Source of the DNA: Pictodentalium vernedei
Lineage: Eukaryota; Mollusca; Scaphopoda; Dentaliida; Dentaliidae
Direction: 5' to 3'
Length of the DNA: 64,000 nucleotides
Assembly (NCBI GenBank): GCA_031216915.1
Contig: CM062292.1
Location: forward strand, 3,468,457-3,532,456
Both the position numbers and the translations under genes were made by a program. The notes under the pieces were generated by a model, which saw only the letters and a program-made list of their open reading frames with translations, did not search any database and was not told where the DNA came from. Within the stretch, counting starts at the first letter, position 1. Every line of letters starts with the position of its first letter. Positions 21,921-31,989 of this stretch are shown here, one piece after another.

Positions 21921-22249
21921 TTACATTCTTTCTTTTCTTATTTATGTATATTTATTACATATTAATGTCTAATATTCTGTTAGAATTAAAATGTTGTAAT
22001 AAAGTAACTTGACTGCAAGGTTTGTCATTATTTCTATTCCCAAAAGGTCAGTCTATTTTATTGTGGGTAGAGATGGTAATTAGCCACTAATATATATACC
22101 TCAATTAGTGCACTTTCGCCTACACTTTTACCTGATAATTTTTGTTGGCGAAAGTGCACTGTAGGCGAAAGTAGACTGAACCTAAATTTTGGCTGGCGAT
22201 TTTTTTTGCAACACTGGTCAGTTTTTATCATTACGTAAAAGGTTAAATT

Positions 22250-22850
22250 ACACATTATATAATAAAATGAATATCAAACTCGTCACAATTTGACATGGGA
22301 TTGGATTGAGCATTTCATGTGGAATCGCGGCTCATTAGCGATCCTGTTTATAGATTCGCTTTCCTCATTATGTTGCCCCCACGAGCAGAATTACAAACAT
22401 AACGTATTTATATTATATATACATGACATAATGGATTGTAGCCTTTCTCCACCGAAATGAAATCCGAGGGAGACGATACTTATAAGCATACTCTTACTTT
22501 CGAATCCCGTCCTGTATAGTTTTTCTTTTTACATCCCATGTTATATTATATACTGTTTGGTGTACATTACCTGTGTGATTAGTCTGTTTGATTAACGCTG
22601 TTATTAATCAATAAATGTTGTTTAAACCAAATGAAATCCACGTGAATGCGAAAGTAGTTCAGAGCAAACTTCCCAACATCCCAGAAAAGACAGGATATAT
22701 AACTGTATTTATGAGGTTGCAAATAAAGGTGCCTACTCCGCTCGTTCCAGTCAATACAGCCCCGCGTAACAGAGCGGTCACATGTCATCCGTTGTTCTTC
22801 TTCTTGAGTGCTCGCATAACTCCAGATTGTTCGTTGTGAATTCCTATTTA
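22250..22850. other. No gene recognised
   Basis: Non-coding, AT-rich. A 74-codon plus-strand frame (22615-22839) and its minus-strand shadow have no motif I can name. Confidence 0.4.
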
Positions 22851-22851
22851 A

Positions 22852-23180
22852 TTATTGGTGTTTAAGGTCACATATTTCTGCACAATGGCTAACCATGACC
22901 GTGACAGTTTTACGGGTGGAGGAAGTCGGAGTACCCGGAGAGAACCACCGAGCAACGACGAACAACTGTCAGCTCCCGAACATTCCAACTCCAAACAAGC
23001 AGGGTTAGCATTGGTTGAAGACAGGTGCACCATCGACGTGCAGTACGCCTTAGTACACAACGTCACCGTGCCACCACGTGGGCAATATGGGTGAAGTGTC
23101 TTGCCCAAGGACACAACGCGGTTGCCGAGGACCTCTCGGCTTGCAGTCTGCAGCTCTACCAACTGAGCCACGGCGTCCCC
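22852..23180 (-). repeat. tRNA-derived SINE, minus-strand copy
   Basis: Reverse complement of the SINE at 19017: the tail (ATTGGTGTTTAAGG) lies at the left and the tRNA-like head (GCTCTACCAACTGAGCCACG) at the right. Part of the box B region is deleted compared with copy 1. Confidence 0.75.
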
Positions 23181-23990
23181 CTTGTGAATTCCTCATTCTG
23201 GCTCTGATCATTTGCGTCGATCGATAAACGTGTTTTATTTTCTGGTAAAGCATTTGCCAGCTTGTTTTAATTGTATTGTGAGGTGACACTACGTTACGTA
23301 GAGTTTTTACTGTTAAATATGCTGCATCATCTATGGCAATCACTGACAAATCAAGTACAATCACACCACGCGATATACTGTTTAATCTTTAGCTGCCATC
23401 AACAATAATCCATTAACCAAGAAAAAATGAAGCGGCGATAAATCCAAATCCTGTGCTCAATCTGTAATCCAATTTTTATTTGTTCTTTTGTTGGATTCTA
23501 ACCTCATCTTATAACAAGTCTTCTGAATGTGAGTGATGTGTCCGATTCAGTAGTGACAGTGAACTACGATTGGAGATTAAAATCCCTTCAATGTTGAGGC
23601 ATTCATTTTGTCACTAAATTGCATGCAATATGAGCAGTCTCTCCCAATGGCCTTAGGGAAAGGGGGGCGCTGGGCGTCTGTATACTGTCCATATCGTGTG
23701 CGTGTGTGTGTGGGGGGGGGGGGGGGTGGGGGGGGGGGGGTTCTTGAAAACCCTACAATATCAAGACATTTATTTTTCATGAAATTTATAGATGGATCTT
23801 ATTCTAACGTATCCTATATACAGGGCCATTCCAGATGGCCTTAGAAGAGGGCTCTGCGCACATGTCTTCTATCCAAACTGCAGGATCTACCAGACTCTAC
23901 AATGTTGAAACATTCATTTTTATCGCCCGTCATTTTTTGACGGACGAATTATGTTATGGCGTTGTCCGTCTGTCTGTCTCTCCGTAAACA
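23180..23990. other. No gene recognised; poly-G/GT tract
   Basis: Non-coding. A GT-rich then poly-G tract spans about 23697-23741. A short hairpin (CCCGTCATTTTTTGACGGAC, about 23926-23945) precedes the 156-bp array and may be part of the same repeat. Confidence 0.5.
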
Positions 23991-23996
23991 ATTTCT

Positions 23997-24890
23997 GTGT
24001 CGCCTACTCCTCCAAAGGTTTACATGCTACATTGTTCAAACTTTGCACACATGTTGATCAGTAATTACCGTTGTGCATGTGACAAGTGCGGCTAACACCA
24101 TTTTGTATTTCCAGAGTTATGCCCCCTTTTAGTACTTAAACCATTACAGTATTGTGTCGCCTTCTCCTTCAACATTTTACATGCTATATTGTTCAAACTA
24201 TGCACATATGGTGATCACGAATTGTCGTTGTGCATGCGACAAGAGCATGTAACTCCATTATGTATTTCCAGAGTTATGCCCCTTTTAATACTTAAAACAT
24301 TACAGTATTGTGTCGCCTTCTCCTTCAACGTTTTACATGCTACATTGTTCAAACTTTGCACACATGTTGATCACAAATTGCCCCTGTGTATGTGGCAAGA
24401 GCAGATAAATTTGTTTTGTATTTCCAGACTTATGCCCCTTTTAGTACTTAAAACATTACAGTATTGTGTCGCCTACTCCTTCAACGTTTTACATGCTATA
24501 TTGTTCAATAATTGCACAGATGTTGATCACCAATTGGCGTTGTGCATGCGACAAGAGCAGGTAACTCTATTTTGTATTTCCAGAGTTATGCTCCCTTTTA
24601 GTACTTAAAACATTACAGTATTGTGACGCCTACTCCTTCAACATTTTACATGCTATATTGTTCAAACTTTGCACACATGTTAATCACCAATTGCCGTTGT
24701 GCATGCTGACAAGAGCAGGCAACTATGTTTTATATTTCCAGAGTTATGCCCCTTTTAGTACTTGAAACATTACACTATTGTGTCACCTACTCCAACATTT
24801 TACTTGCTTTATTGTTCAAACTTTGCACCCATGTTGATCATCAATTGTCGTTGTGCATGTGACAGGAGCAGATAACACCATTTTATTTTT
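23997..24890. repeat. 156-bp tandem repeat array, about six units
   Basis: Units start at the GTGTCGCCTACTCC motif at about 24000, 24158, 24314, 24470, 24627 and 24784, a period of 156-157 bp. Each contains GTTCAAACTTTGCACAC and CCAGAGTTATGCCCC. Because most units are 156 bp (52 codons) long, a repetitive 139-codon frame appears at 24189-24608; I treat it as a by-product. Confidence 0.85.
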
Positions 24891-25639
24891 AAACAACGAG
24901 AATCCTCGCCGTTTGTAGCTATTATGATGTTCAAAATGTCCTTTTCCTCGGCGCCACCTATCGTCAATCGTTATCAATGAAGTTAACCTGTCAATGAGTG
25001 GACGCTACCATTTTAAACGGCGAGGAGAATCTTCAACCACAGCCTCACAGACCTTTAGAGGTTATCTTATGAATAAAATGGATGATACCATTTTTTTTTA
25101 TTTTGTGAAGACCTCAGATCGCTTAATATGCAAATGTGAAAACAGGTGAATTACCCTTTACCCCCAGACAGGGCAGGGGAATGGGCAGACATAGTCGATT
25201 CAACAAAAATGTCAAACTTTACCCCAGAGAAACTTCTGCATGTTCCTATTTTGACGGGCGTATGTTGCCCCGCTACGCTTGTATTATGACGTATCCAATA
25301 TACATGACCTGTTGATGGGAGAACACTCGGCTCGCGTCTACTCACCATGGCATGTAGCTCTGTATCCTAGGTATCACACTTCACGGAAGTGTAAAGAAAA
25401 TAAGGTTACCCAGTTGTTCTCACATCCAATCATTCTTCTTGTGTCAAAAAAAAAAAAAATGCACGTTTTGAATTAAGTAGAAGAGACACCTATTACCTGA
25501 CATGATATGAATTATAACACGTATCACACCGTAATGAGAAATCTGCAACATATCAAAAGTGTTAACGAACTTAAGACATACTGAACGTAAACTGCGAGGG
25601 GCAAAAATATAAACCGGAGCATAAAGAGATGCATGACCA

Positions 25640-25850
25640 GAATGCTAAAAGTATAGAAGAACGGGGACAAGATACAGAGGAGCCATACGGGTGGCTAAAA
25701 ATTTGCAGGTTTAAAATCAGAGATACAGGCACAATTGATTGTCAAATGTGACAAACCGATATTTCCGAAAAGGTCCAAAAAATGCAGATTATGCTATAAA
25801 TCACTAGAAACAGTCGTCCATATAATATCCAATAATGTGTTCGTCTTTAT
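25640..25850 (+). pseudogene. Non-LTR RT C-terminal fragment
   Basis: The plus strand encodes, in shifting frames, PYGWLKICRFKIRDTGTI and then KKCRLCYKSLETVVHII. The CXXC...ETVxHI pattern is the C-terminal zinc motif common in non-LTR retrotransposon proteins. Both sides lose similarity, so only a short fossil remains. Confidence 0.45.
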
Positions 25851-25997
25851 TTCTCAGAGACAGTATAATTTCAAACTGACTGACGTCCAGTGTGTGGAAC
25901 AAGACGCCATGAGTAATGTTTTAGCATTTCAGATGGCGCATTGTTCAACTCAAGTGACGGGTGATAGAATGTTTTATGTCCTCTGTGTCCCCGTGGG

Positions 25998-26217
25998 AAC
26001 CCCGGAAAGTAAGCAGCACTTGTTTACTGTGGTAAACCAGTTCCGCTTTACTAGTAAAATAGGACCCAGTCACCAATGCTTGTTGTGAAAGTCCTCTAAA
26101 ATGGGCAACATGTAGATCAACGATTGACTAAACTTGACTTCATCTCCATGTTGTGTCACGATTAGCCATGGTGCATAAATATGTGACGTTAACCACCAAC
26201 AAACAAACAAACAAACA
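25998..26217 (+). repeat. Dispersed SINE-like repeat, copy 2
   Basis: Nearly identical to 6228-6450, from GTGGGAACCCC through CATGGTGCATAAATATGTG to a (CAAA)n tail (AAACAAACAAACAAACA). The longer simple tail and high identity suggest relatively recent retroposition. Confidence 0.7.
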
Positions 26218-26417
26218 TGTCCTCTGTGGGACACTCAGCCGATGATATGGTTTGGATTTTGAGCACACTGATGACACACTGGAATATTATGACACAATTA
26301 CGTCATGAATTGTTGATAATTTAACTGCTTGCATTTTAATTTATTTGTTTATTTATATTTATATATTATATATTTTTATTTATTTATGTATTTATTTATG
26401 TATTTATTTATTTATTT

Positions 26418-26735
26418 ATTGGTGTTTAATGACACTTTCGACAGCCAAGGTCACCTCGTGTCCGACAGTTTTAAGGGTTGATGAAGGGGGTGCACCCAGA
26501 GAGAACCACCGGACAACGGCGAGCAACTGTCAGTCTCGCTAACACACTAACTCCACACAAGCAGGGTTAGCATTGGTTGTAGACAAGTGCACCATCGATG
26601 CGCAGTACGCCTTAGTACACGGCGCCCCCGTGCCTCCACGTGGGCTATCGGGATTAATGCCTTGCACATGAACACAACGCTGTTACCCCGACGGGGGGGG
26701 GGGGGGGAGGGGTCGAATCGTGGACCTTTCGGTTT
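26418..26735 (-). repeat. tRNA-derived SINE, minus-strand copy with G-run
   Basis: Matches the SINE body on the minus strand from the ATTGGTGTTTAA tail through GGTTAGCATTGGTTG to the head region, where a run of about 17 G interrupts the tRNA-like part (about 26694-26711). A TTTAT-repeat tract (about 26340-26420) abuts the tail. Confidence 0.65.
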
Positions 26736-26737
26736 AA

Positions 26738-26775
26738 CCCTTTACTCAACGCAGACAATATCAAAATTATTATTA
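26738..26775. repeat. Fragment of TTAA MITE, family A
   Basis: TTAACCCTTTACTCAACGC and a short downstream piece match the left end of the 20085 copy; the palindromic core is absent. It directly abuts the SINE head. Confidence 0.5.
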
Positions 26776-26899
26776 TGCTGTATGCATGGGTTAAAGGGTG
26801 TGGTGTACACTAGTGGAGATTGGGAATTTTTCCTCCGTGCATTGCTTCGGTTAGTCTTAGGCAATAGTTCCTGCCTATTATGGAAGTTGACACTGGATA

Positions 26900-29066
26900 G
26901 CAGGGGTTCGAGGAGGGTGTGGGGGTAATCTCTCTCAGCTAAGTTTTGGATGAAGCGTAGTTTTTGGTGCTCAAACAGAGCTGGGGTCGTAATTGTTCCG
27001 TATGAAGCGTATAAGCTCTCCTTTAATTAACTTCAGGATTGCTTGGCGCTCTGGGATACTAGTGTTGGATTTGAGTAAGACAAGGTTTTTCGTTCAAGGC
27101 ACCAAAGTAGTTCTGTTTTCGTATTGGATAGATATGTTTCCGCCAGTGCGTTCTGACAAGATGTCGGGGATGTGTGCATCTTGTTGTGGAACGGGTTAAT
27201 GAATTTGTTTTTGTCCTTATCACAATGAATGACTTTCAGACGCATGCGGTTATATAGCAGCTGGAAATCACTCTGGAAGTGGAATCGAGTGGGTTTCTTG
27301 GGGGTGAGAATAAATTTCAGTCCTTTTCCTAGTACAATATTTTCATGGTTAGTTAACGGGTGTTTGGATAAATTTGTAATGTACTTGTTTGCGGAATCAG
27401 CCAGTCGGGTCGGGTGGTACTGTGTGCGCGCTGTTTGTTATCACGATGGCACCTAAGTTTATTGGTACGGCGGGTATTCCAGGAATGGTGGGTTCGATTC
27501 GGGTTTGTGCCAGTTCTTCCTGGGGTGGGATTGGATGTCATGCTATGTTTTGGGTTAGCATTTATCTGTGCTAGCCAGGCGGGTGGTTTGAGTTTCTCTA
27601 TGAGAGCTGACTGCTGTGTAGAGTTTGGGAAGGGTTGTGATGTGGAATCCGAGGTTTCCGTGAGCTTGGTTGGAATTCGGCTAATGGTAGCATCCATTTT
27701 GGGGTGGATGGCTACTAGGTGGCGCTTGATCTTAGTGGGGCGATGTGGTAGCGGTATCGTAGCCCCGGCATTGAGGTCATTGGTCCGGGTTTCAATCATC
27801 ACAGGTTGGGTGAAAGGGGAATCGTTTGGAAGGGTACCCATGGGGAGGCAGGAAACGTTCAATTACGGCTGGGTATGGTTGTCGGGCGACAGGTCAGAAG
27901 GTTGTAGTAATGTTCGGGATTGGGTAGTAACAAAATTACTCTCATGACCCGGGTGGATGGTGGAATCTTCTTGTGAGCTAAGTGGGGAATGTCCACAGGG
28001 CGTGGTCATGGGTGGGATTTCATTCTCCTGGTGGGTGAAATCATGGTTTCCCAGGTTGGGATGGGTTCCATCCAGAGAGAGCATGGGGGACCAATTATGG
28101 GGATGGGAGTCATGTTTCCCCTTGGGTGGTTGGGGTTGGGGGACACACATACCAGGGCCTCTTCTGTAATCAGGCGAGAGTATCAGGTCACGGAAGATCA
28201 TATTATTGCTTGGAGTGCCTATTTTAACTGGAGAAGGGTAGCCGTAACTGACGTTGGGTTGGCTTTTTCTTGTTCAGAGGTATCCGCATTCGGGTTCGGA
28301 TTATCTACCTTGGTGTGTGTGGGATTGGCTACAGTATCGGCGTAGTAGTCTCCCATTCCGTCATTATTTGGATTTCGAATGGAAACAATGCAAGTCATGC
28401 CCAGACTGCGACGTTTGGGATTCACAGGAGGAGGATTCTATTATCCGCTTGGGTTCATGGTTGTGGGGTTCAGTTTGGGTGCCTAATTGTGAAAAGGGGT
28501 CCCGGAGGTCAGGATATTGTTGTGTATTAACTACGAAATCACGGTTCTTTTTAATGTCGTCAGCCTTGTACTGGACAAGGTCTTTCTCAACAAATTGGGA
28601 CAGGATTGTGTCAGCCATTTGGAGGACTGTTTTTCTTTCATCTGGTTCAATCCTCGGTGTTATTGTTCGTTTTTAATTCAATAATTCATTCTTGTATTTG
28701 GGTAAGGTGAGAATCATGTTGTTGTTCTAGCAATTCAGTCAGGCGCAAGCTGGTATGGAATGCCAAGCTCTCAAGGGCTTGAGAAATATTGTCCTGGAAT
28801 TTAAGGGTGTGGTCAGTTAGAGTTTGCATATGGTGCAGGGTTGACCGGTAGATTTCGTTAGGAACAACATAGGTCAGGTTGTATTGTTGATACCTTTGAA
28901 GGAGGGAAGAGGCGCGGGTTTCTTTATACAGGAGGGATCTGGTAGGGTTTAGGTGCCGTCTGAGTTGTTTCTGGGCAGACGGGTTAAGTGTATTCACTTT
29001 GGGGAGTTGCAGCTGACGTTGGCAACTCGTGGGGTCCTTAATTACTCGCCCGGAAACAATATCCAC
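26900..29066 (-). pseudogene. Penelope-like element fragment (upstream ORF and RT N-terminus)
   Basis: Read on the minus strand, a Pro/Gln/Ser-rich frame starts at 29066 and continues through several frames (28618, 28425, 28201, 27862) with only indels between them. Near 27375-27310 it reads NLSKHPLTNHENIVLGKGL followed by KFILTPK. An NLS...LT..E...L.KGL.F.PTP pattern is typical of the N-terminus of Penelope-like RTs. Similarity fades beyond about 26900; the RT palm and any GIY-YIG domain are not seen. The GC-rich, continuous coding-like composition sets the segment apart from its flanks. Confidence 0.5.
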
Positions 29067-29189
29067 AGGGGATAGTGTTCACACTGTTGGGTGCAAAAGG
29101 TGCTACTTGCTCCGGAAAATCGTTTGACATGAAATTTACAACAACTGGCACCCAAGTTTGGCGCCAAAAGCATTGTTTTCGTAGTAGTA

Positions 29190-29385
29190 AGGGAAGGCAC
29201 TGGGGTGTAAAAATTTAACACTGGAATCTCCATGGACATTAGTTCGCAAGAGCACATTTTCGTCTAGAAGGAAACGGGCATAACAATTTAACACTGTAAA
29301 TTCCCGTGGCGTTTTTATTTTAGCGTAAAAGGAAACGGGAGTAAAAATTTAACGCTGAAAATTCTCATAGACATAGCACTCTGAC
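29190..29385. repeat. Three degenerate units of about 68 bp
   Basis: Each unit contains GAAACGGG-like sequence followed by AATTTAACACTG or AATTTAACGCTG and a TTCTCATAGACA-like end (near 29211, 29285 and 29346). The TTTAACACTGAAA...CATAGG theme resembles the short repeats at 46500-46820. Confidence 0.5.
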
Positions 29386-29852
29386 AAAAAATGCGAAAAT
29401 TTACTCTGGCGAACCAATATCTATGGAGATTTCAGAGTTACATGTTTACACCTATGTGCCATCTCTTACTACTGGTAGGTCTTAGTGGATTTGTAGGTTG
29501 TTATTATTTCAGTGCGTCGTTCTCGATAAAATCATTATCTGATGACACTGAAGAACAGAATTCACGCCTGTCGAGTAATCTATAGGCAAAATTCACAATC
29601 ATAGGTTCTTTGTTATGGGTCAGCAGAGTTAGCGGTTGATCCATATATAGAGGATATGGAATGAGTGTTTTTCTCATATAATATTTATGAAAGGAGTCTA
29701 AGAATTTTCTGTTTTGGCGAGCCTCTGGCGAGCCCAAACGAAAAATTCGGACGAGTTTCAGAATAATATATGAAAAAAACACTCATTTCATATTCTATTT
29801 ATCATATGACACACACACACACACAAATTATCCACTTAGTATGACTTTTTAA

Positions 29853-30008
29853 CCCATCACCTAACTTGAGTTGCAGACGGCACTTGGAAACAACATCCTC
29901 GTATAACTAAAAAAAAAGCTCGTTCCAATGAGGGGTCATAACCTATTTTTTTGGAAGCAAAAAGGGAAAATATAAAAAAATAATGGCGTTTTTCTTGTAG
30001 GTAAAAGG
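29853..30008. mobile_element. TTAA MITE, family A, core half deleted
   Basis: TTAA flanks at 29849-29852 and 30009-30012, left end CCCATCACCTAACTTG. The palindromic core is reduced to GCTCGTTCCAATGAGGGG, so one inner half-arm is missing. Confidence 0.7.
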
Positions 30009-30060
30009 TTAATATGACACACACACACGTACACATTAGCCACTTAGTATGACTTTTTAA

Positions 30061-30274
30061 CCCATCACCTAACTTGAGTTGCAGACAGCACTTGGAAAAA
30101 AACATCCTCGTATAACTAAAAAAATTTCATTTTTTGTTTCCAAAACATAGGTTATGACCCCTTATTGGAACGAGCTCCTCGAGCTCGTTCCAATGAGGGG
30201 CCATAACCTATGTTTTGGAAGCAAAAAATGAAAATATAAAAAAAATGAATGGCGTTTTTCTTGTAGGTAAAAGA
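30061..30274. mobile_element. TTAA MITE, family A, full palindrome
   Basis: TTAA flanks at 30057-30060 and 30275-30278. The centre has two GGAACGAGCTC half-sites separated by a few bases; arms contain ACATAGGTTATGACC and its complement. Confidence 0.75.
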
Positions 30275-30330
30275 TTAATACAATATACCCCACCCTAAAT
30301 AGGCCAGATACGGTAAATTCTCCCTACTGA

Positions 30331-30500
30331 AATTATGCAAATGTAACCCAGTTGTATTTTGTTTAGCCAATCAAATTGTCCAGTTTTGAAATTGACCAAT
30401 GAAAGCTCCCAACTCTAATTATGCAAATTACGAAAATGTGGCCCAGTTGTATTTTGTGCAGCCAATCAAATCGTCTAGTTTTGAAATTGACCAATGAAAT
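30331..30500 (+). promoter_or_regulatory. Duplicated octamer plus CCAAT module (candidate promoter-like)
   Basis: Two units of about 86-90 bp each contain ATGCAAAT (30335-30342, 30421-30428) followed by GCCAATCAAA and GACCAATGAAA. Octamer plus paired CCAAT boxes is a layout known from animal promoters such as histone genes. No gene is recognisable downstream up to 31.1 kb, so function is speculative; it may simply be a repeat unit. Confidence 0.35.
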
Positions 30501-30504
30501 TGAT

Positions 30505-31430
30505 GGAAGGCTTTATTTATCACTGATTAATATGAAAGCAAAATATCAAATGTTTTAAAGTGAACAAAACGAACGAGTCATATGATAAAATCTGATTCTT
30601 ATCAAAAAATATCTTTGTTACTTATTTGTGTTATCTTGCTTAATCTTTTTTTATAATCCTTCTGAGAGATAAGGAATTATCCGCTACTAATGTATTTATA
30701 GTGAACGTAGTGAGTGGCCGAAGGCCGCGAACGAAGAGAGCATAATGGTAACGTGTGTGTGTAAAAATATAAGATCGAAATTTAGAAGAATATTTCAGAA
30801 AAATATATTTCTGAGCAATCCAAAAATCTGTGTCTGGAAGTAAACTGCATGGACAAAAAACAGAAGTCGAAGTTAATCAAATTGTGTTGTTTTCATTGGT
30901 AGAAATCGAATTAGAATTCTGAAAAAAGGAACAGGTGAACGTGCAATAACTTCACCCACAGCTATCGAATATGGCGTCACCTGGTAGGTTCCGTCAAAAA
31001 TCAAAACCACAACAACACAAAACAAACGCACGTTGCTCTGCATTTGTCGTTCGATTTTTAAACTTCAGTTGCTTGTTAAAAATAAATAAAAATTGTTGAA
31101 GGCCACAAAGTGGCACGATTGTTAATAAAGTATCTAAGAACAAGTGTGTCTGCAACAAATTCTATAATTTTAAGTATTTTTTTTTCGCGAGACGTTTAAA
31201 AACAACGCCGTCGATGTTTTCTCGCATTTCTCATTTCTGACACTATTTTTTGTAAACAACAGGTTTACCCCTCTCGAGCGTATGTCGATTTTCGCTGGAA
31301 GATAGGTAATATACAATTGAAAGAGGCACACAGTGGGATTCCTGAGACTTTGCTCTCCATTGAAGGGTGCCGTATTTTTCGGATCGTTAGTTTTTTTTCC
31401 CATTTTTCTGATGCAATAAAGTTTTTGAAC
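30505..31430. other. No gene recognised
   Basis: AT-rich sequence with a small hairpin (GGCCGAAGGCC near 30717). Two minus-strand frames (31170-31403, 31265-31537) overlap and show no family motif. Confidence 0.4.
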
Positions 31431-31442
31431 GATTTTTCCACT

Positions 31443-31889
31443 TTAATATTTACCAAAAAGTATGGTACCGGTACCTGGTAATGATATTTCGAACACGATC
31501 TTTTCATTTTTGACCCCCACTCTAGTGGAAATTCCACAGAAAATTGTTGTTACTTTCGGACTGACCCACTTTTGCATCACGCGGAGATTCTTGTAACGTT
31601 GTATACCAATTTTGGCTAGGAAAGACGGTTTGCCGTCTTCGGGATGTGATTGCAAGAGAAAATTATCAATACACACGCAGTGTTGATACATTTTGTTTTT
31701 GAATATAAAATCATTCAGTAAATAGTTTATGACTGATTCCTTCGAAAGATAAGGAAGACCAGAAGGTGAACTGTTGTCGTTTTTGATCAGTGCCCCGAGA
31801 TCGATCAAACACTCAGTCTGCATTTTTTCTTGCAATTTCAGGCGAACAGCCAAATGAGACTACAAATTAAATCGTCGGAATACAAGTAA
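31443..31889 (-). CDS. Possible host exon of unknown function
   Basis: A 136-codon minus-strand frame (31853 to 31443) extends upstream in frame to a candidate splice acceptor (TTTAATTTGTAG, about 31890-31901). The inferred exon has normal amino-acid composition (residues such as LIDLGALIKNDNSS and VCIDNFLLQSHPEDG) and is not repeated elsewhere in the window. I recognise no domain. It could be an exon of a host gene or a chance frame. Confidence 0.3.
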
Positions 31890-31989
31890 TTAATTCTATA
31901 AAGTTGATACCAGACAATCATACTGACACTCACTGATACTGAATTCATTTTCTATCTGGTCGAAAACTTTTACATGACGTTTAACAACC

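Larger units (their letters stand above)
20561..22182 (+). mobile_element. Mutator-like element (MULE) with long TIRs and 10-bp target duplication
   Basis: The left about 145 bp and right about 155 bp are reverse complements (GTCTACTTTCGCC, GTGCACTTTCGCC, ATTATCAGGTAA and their complements). TAAATTTTGG occurs directly outside both ends (20551-20560 and 22183-22192), a 10-bp duplication of the size MULEs make. The inside holds a transposase fragment (21063-21317), two degenerate copies of an about 110-bp unit near 20770-20960, and a 122-bp tandem array. It is non-autonomous as seen. Confidence 0.8.
20387..22242. mobile_element. TTAA MITE, family A, split by a MULE
   Basis: The left part (20387-20550) begins after TTAA 20383-20386 with CTGTTTACC and holds a degraded core. 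The right part (22193-22242) ends ACGTAAAAGG before TTAA 22243-22246. The two halves are separated by the MULE at 20561-22182, whose 10-bp target duplication TAAATTTTGG lies in the MITE sequence. Confidence 0.65.
29803..30278. repeat. Local duplication with two TTAA MITE copies
   Basis: An (AC)n tract, then CCACTTAGTATGACTTTTTAA, then a MITE occurs twice in tandem (from about 29806 and about 30014). MITE 29853-30008 has lost its left half-core; MITE 30061-30274 keeps the full palindrome. Because flanks and MITE repeat together, this is segmental duplication, not two insertions. Confidence 0.7.

Noticed and set aside
24189-24608. 139-codon plus-strand ORF
   Set aside because: It is a by-product of the 156-bp tandem array (unit length a multiple of three) and has no protein motif.
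27389-28676. Several plus-strand ORFs of 60-177 codons
   Set aside because: They are antisense shadows of the GC-rich minus-strand Penelope-like region.
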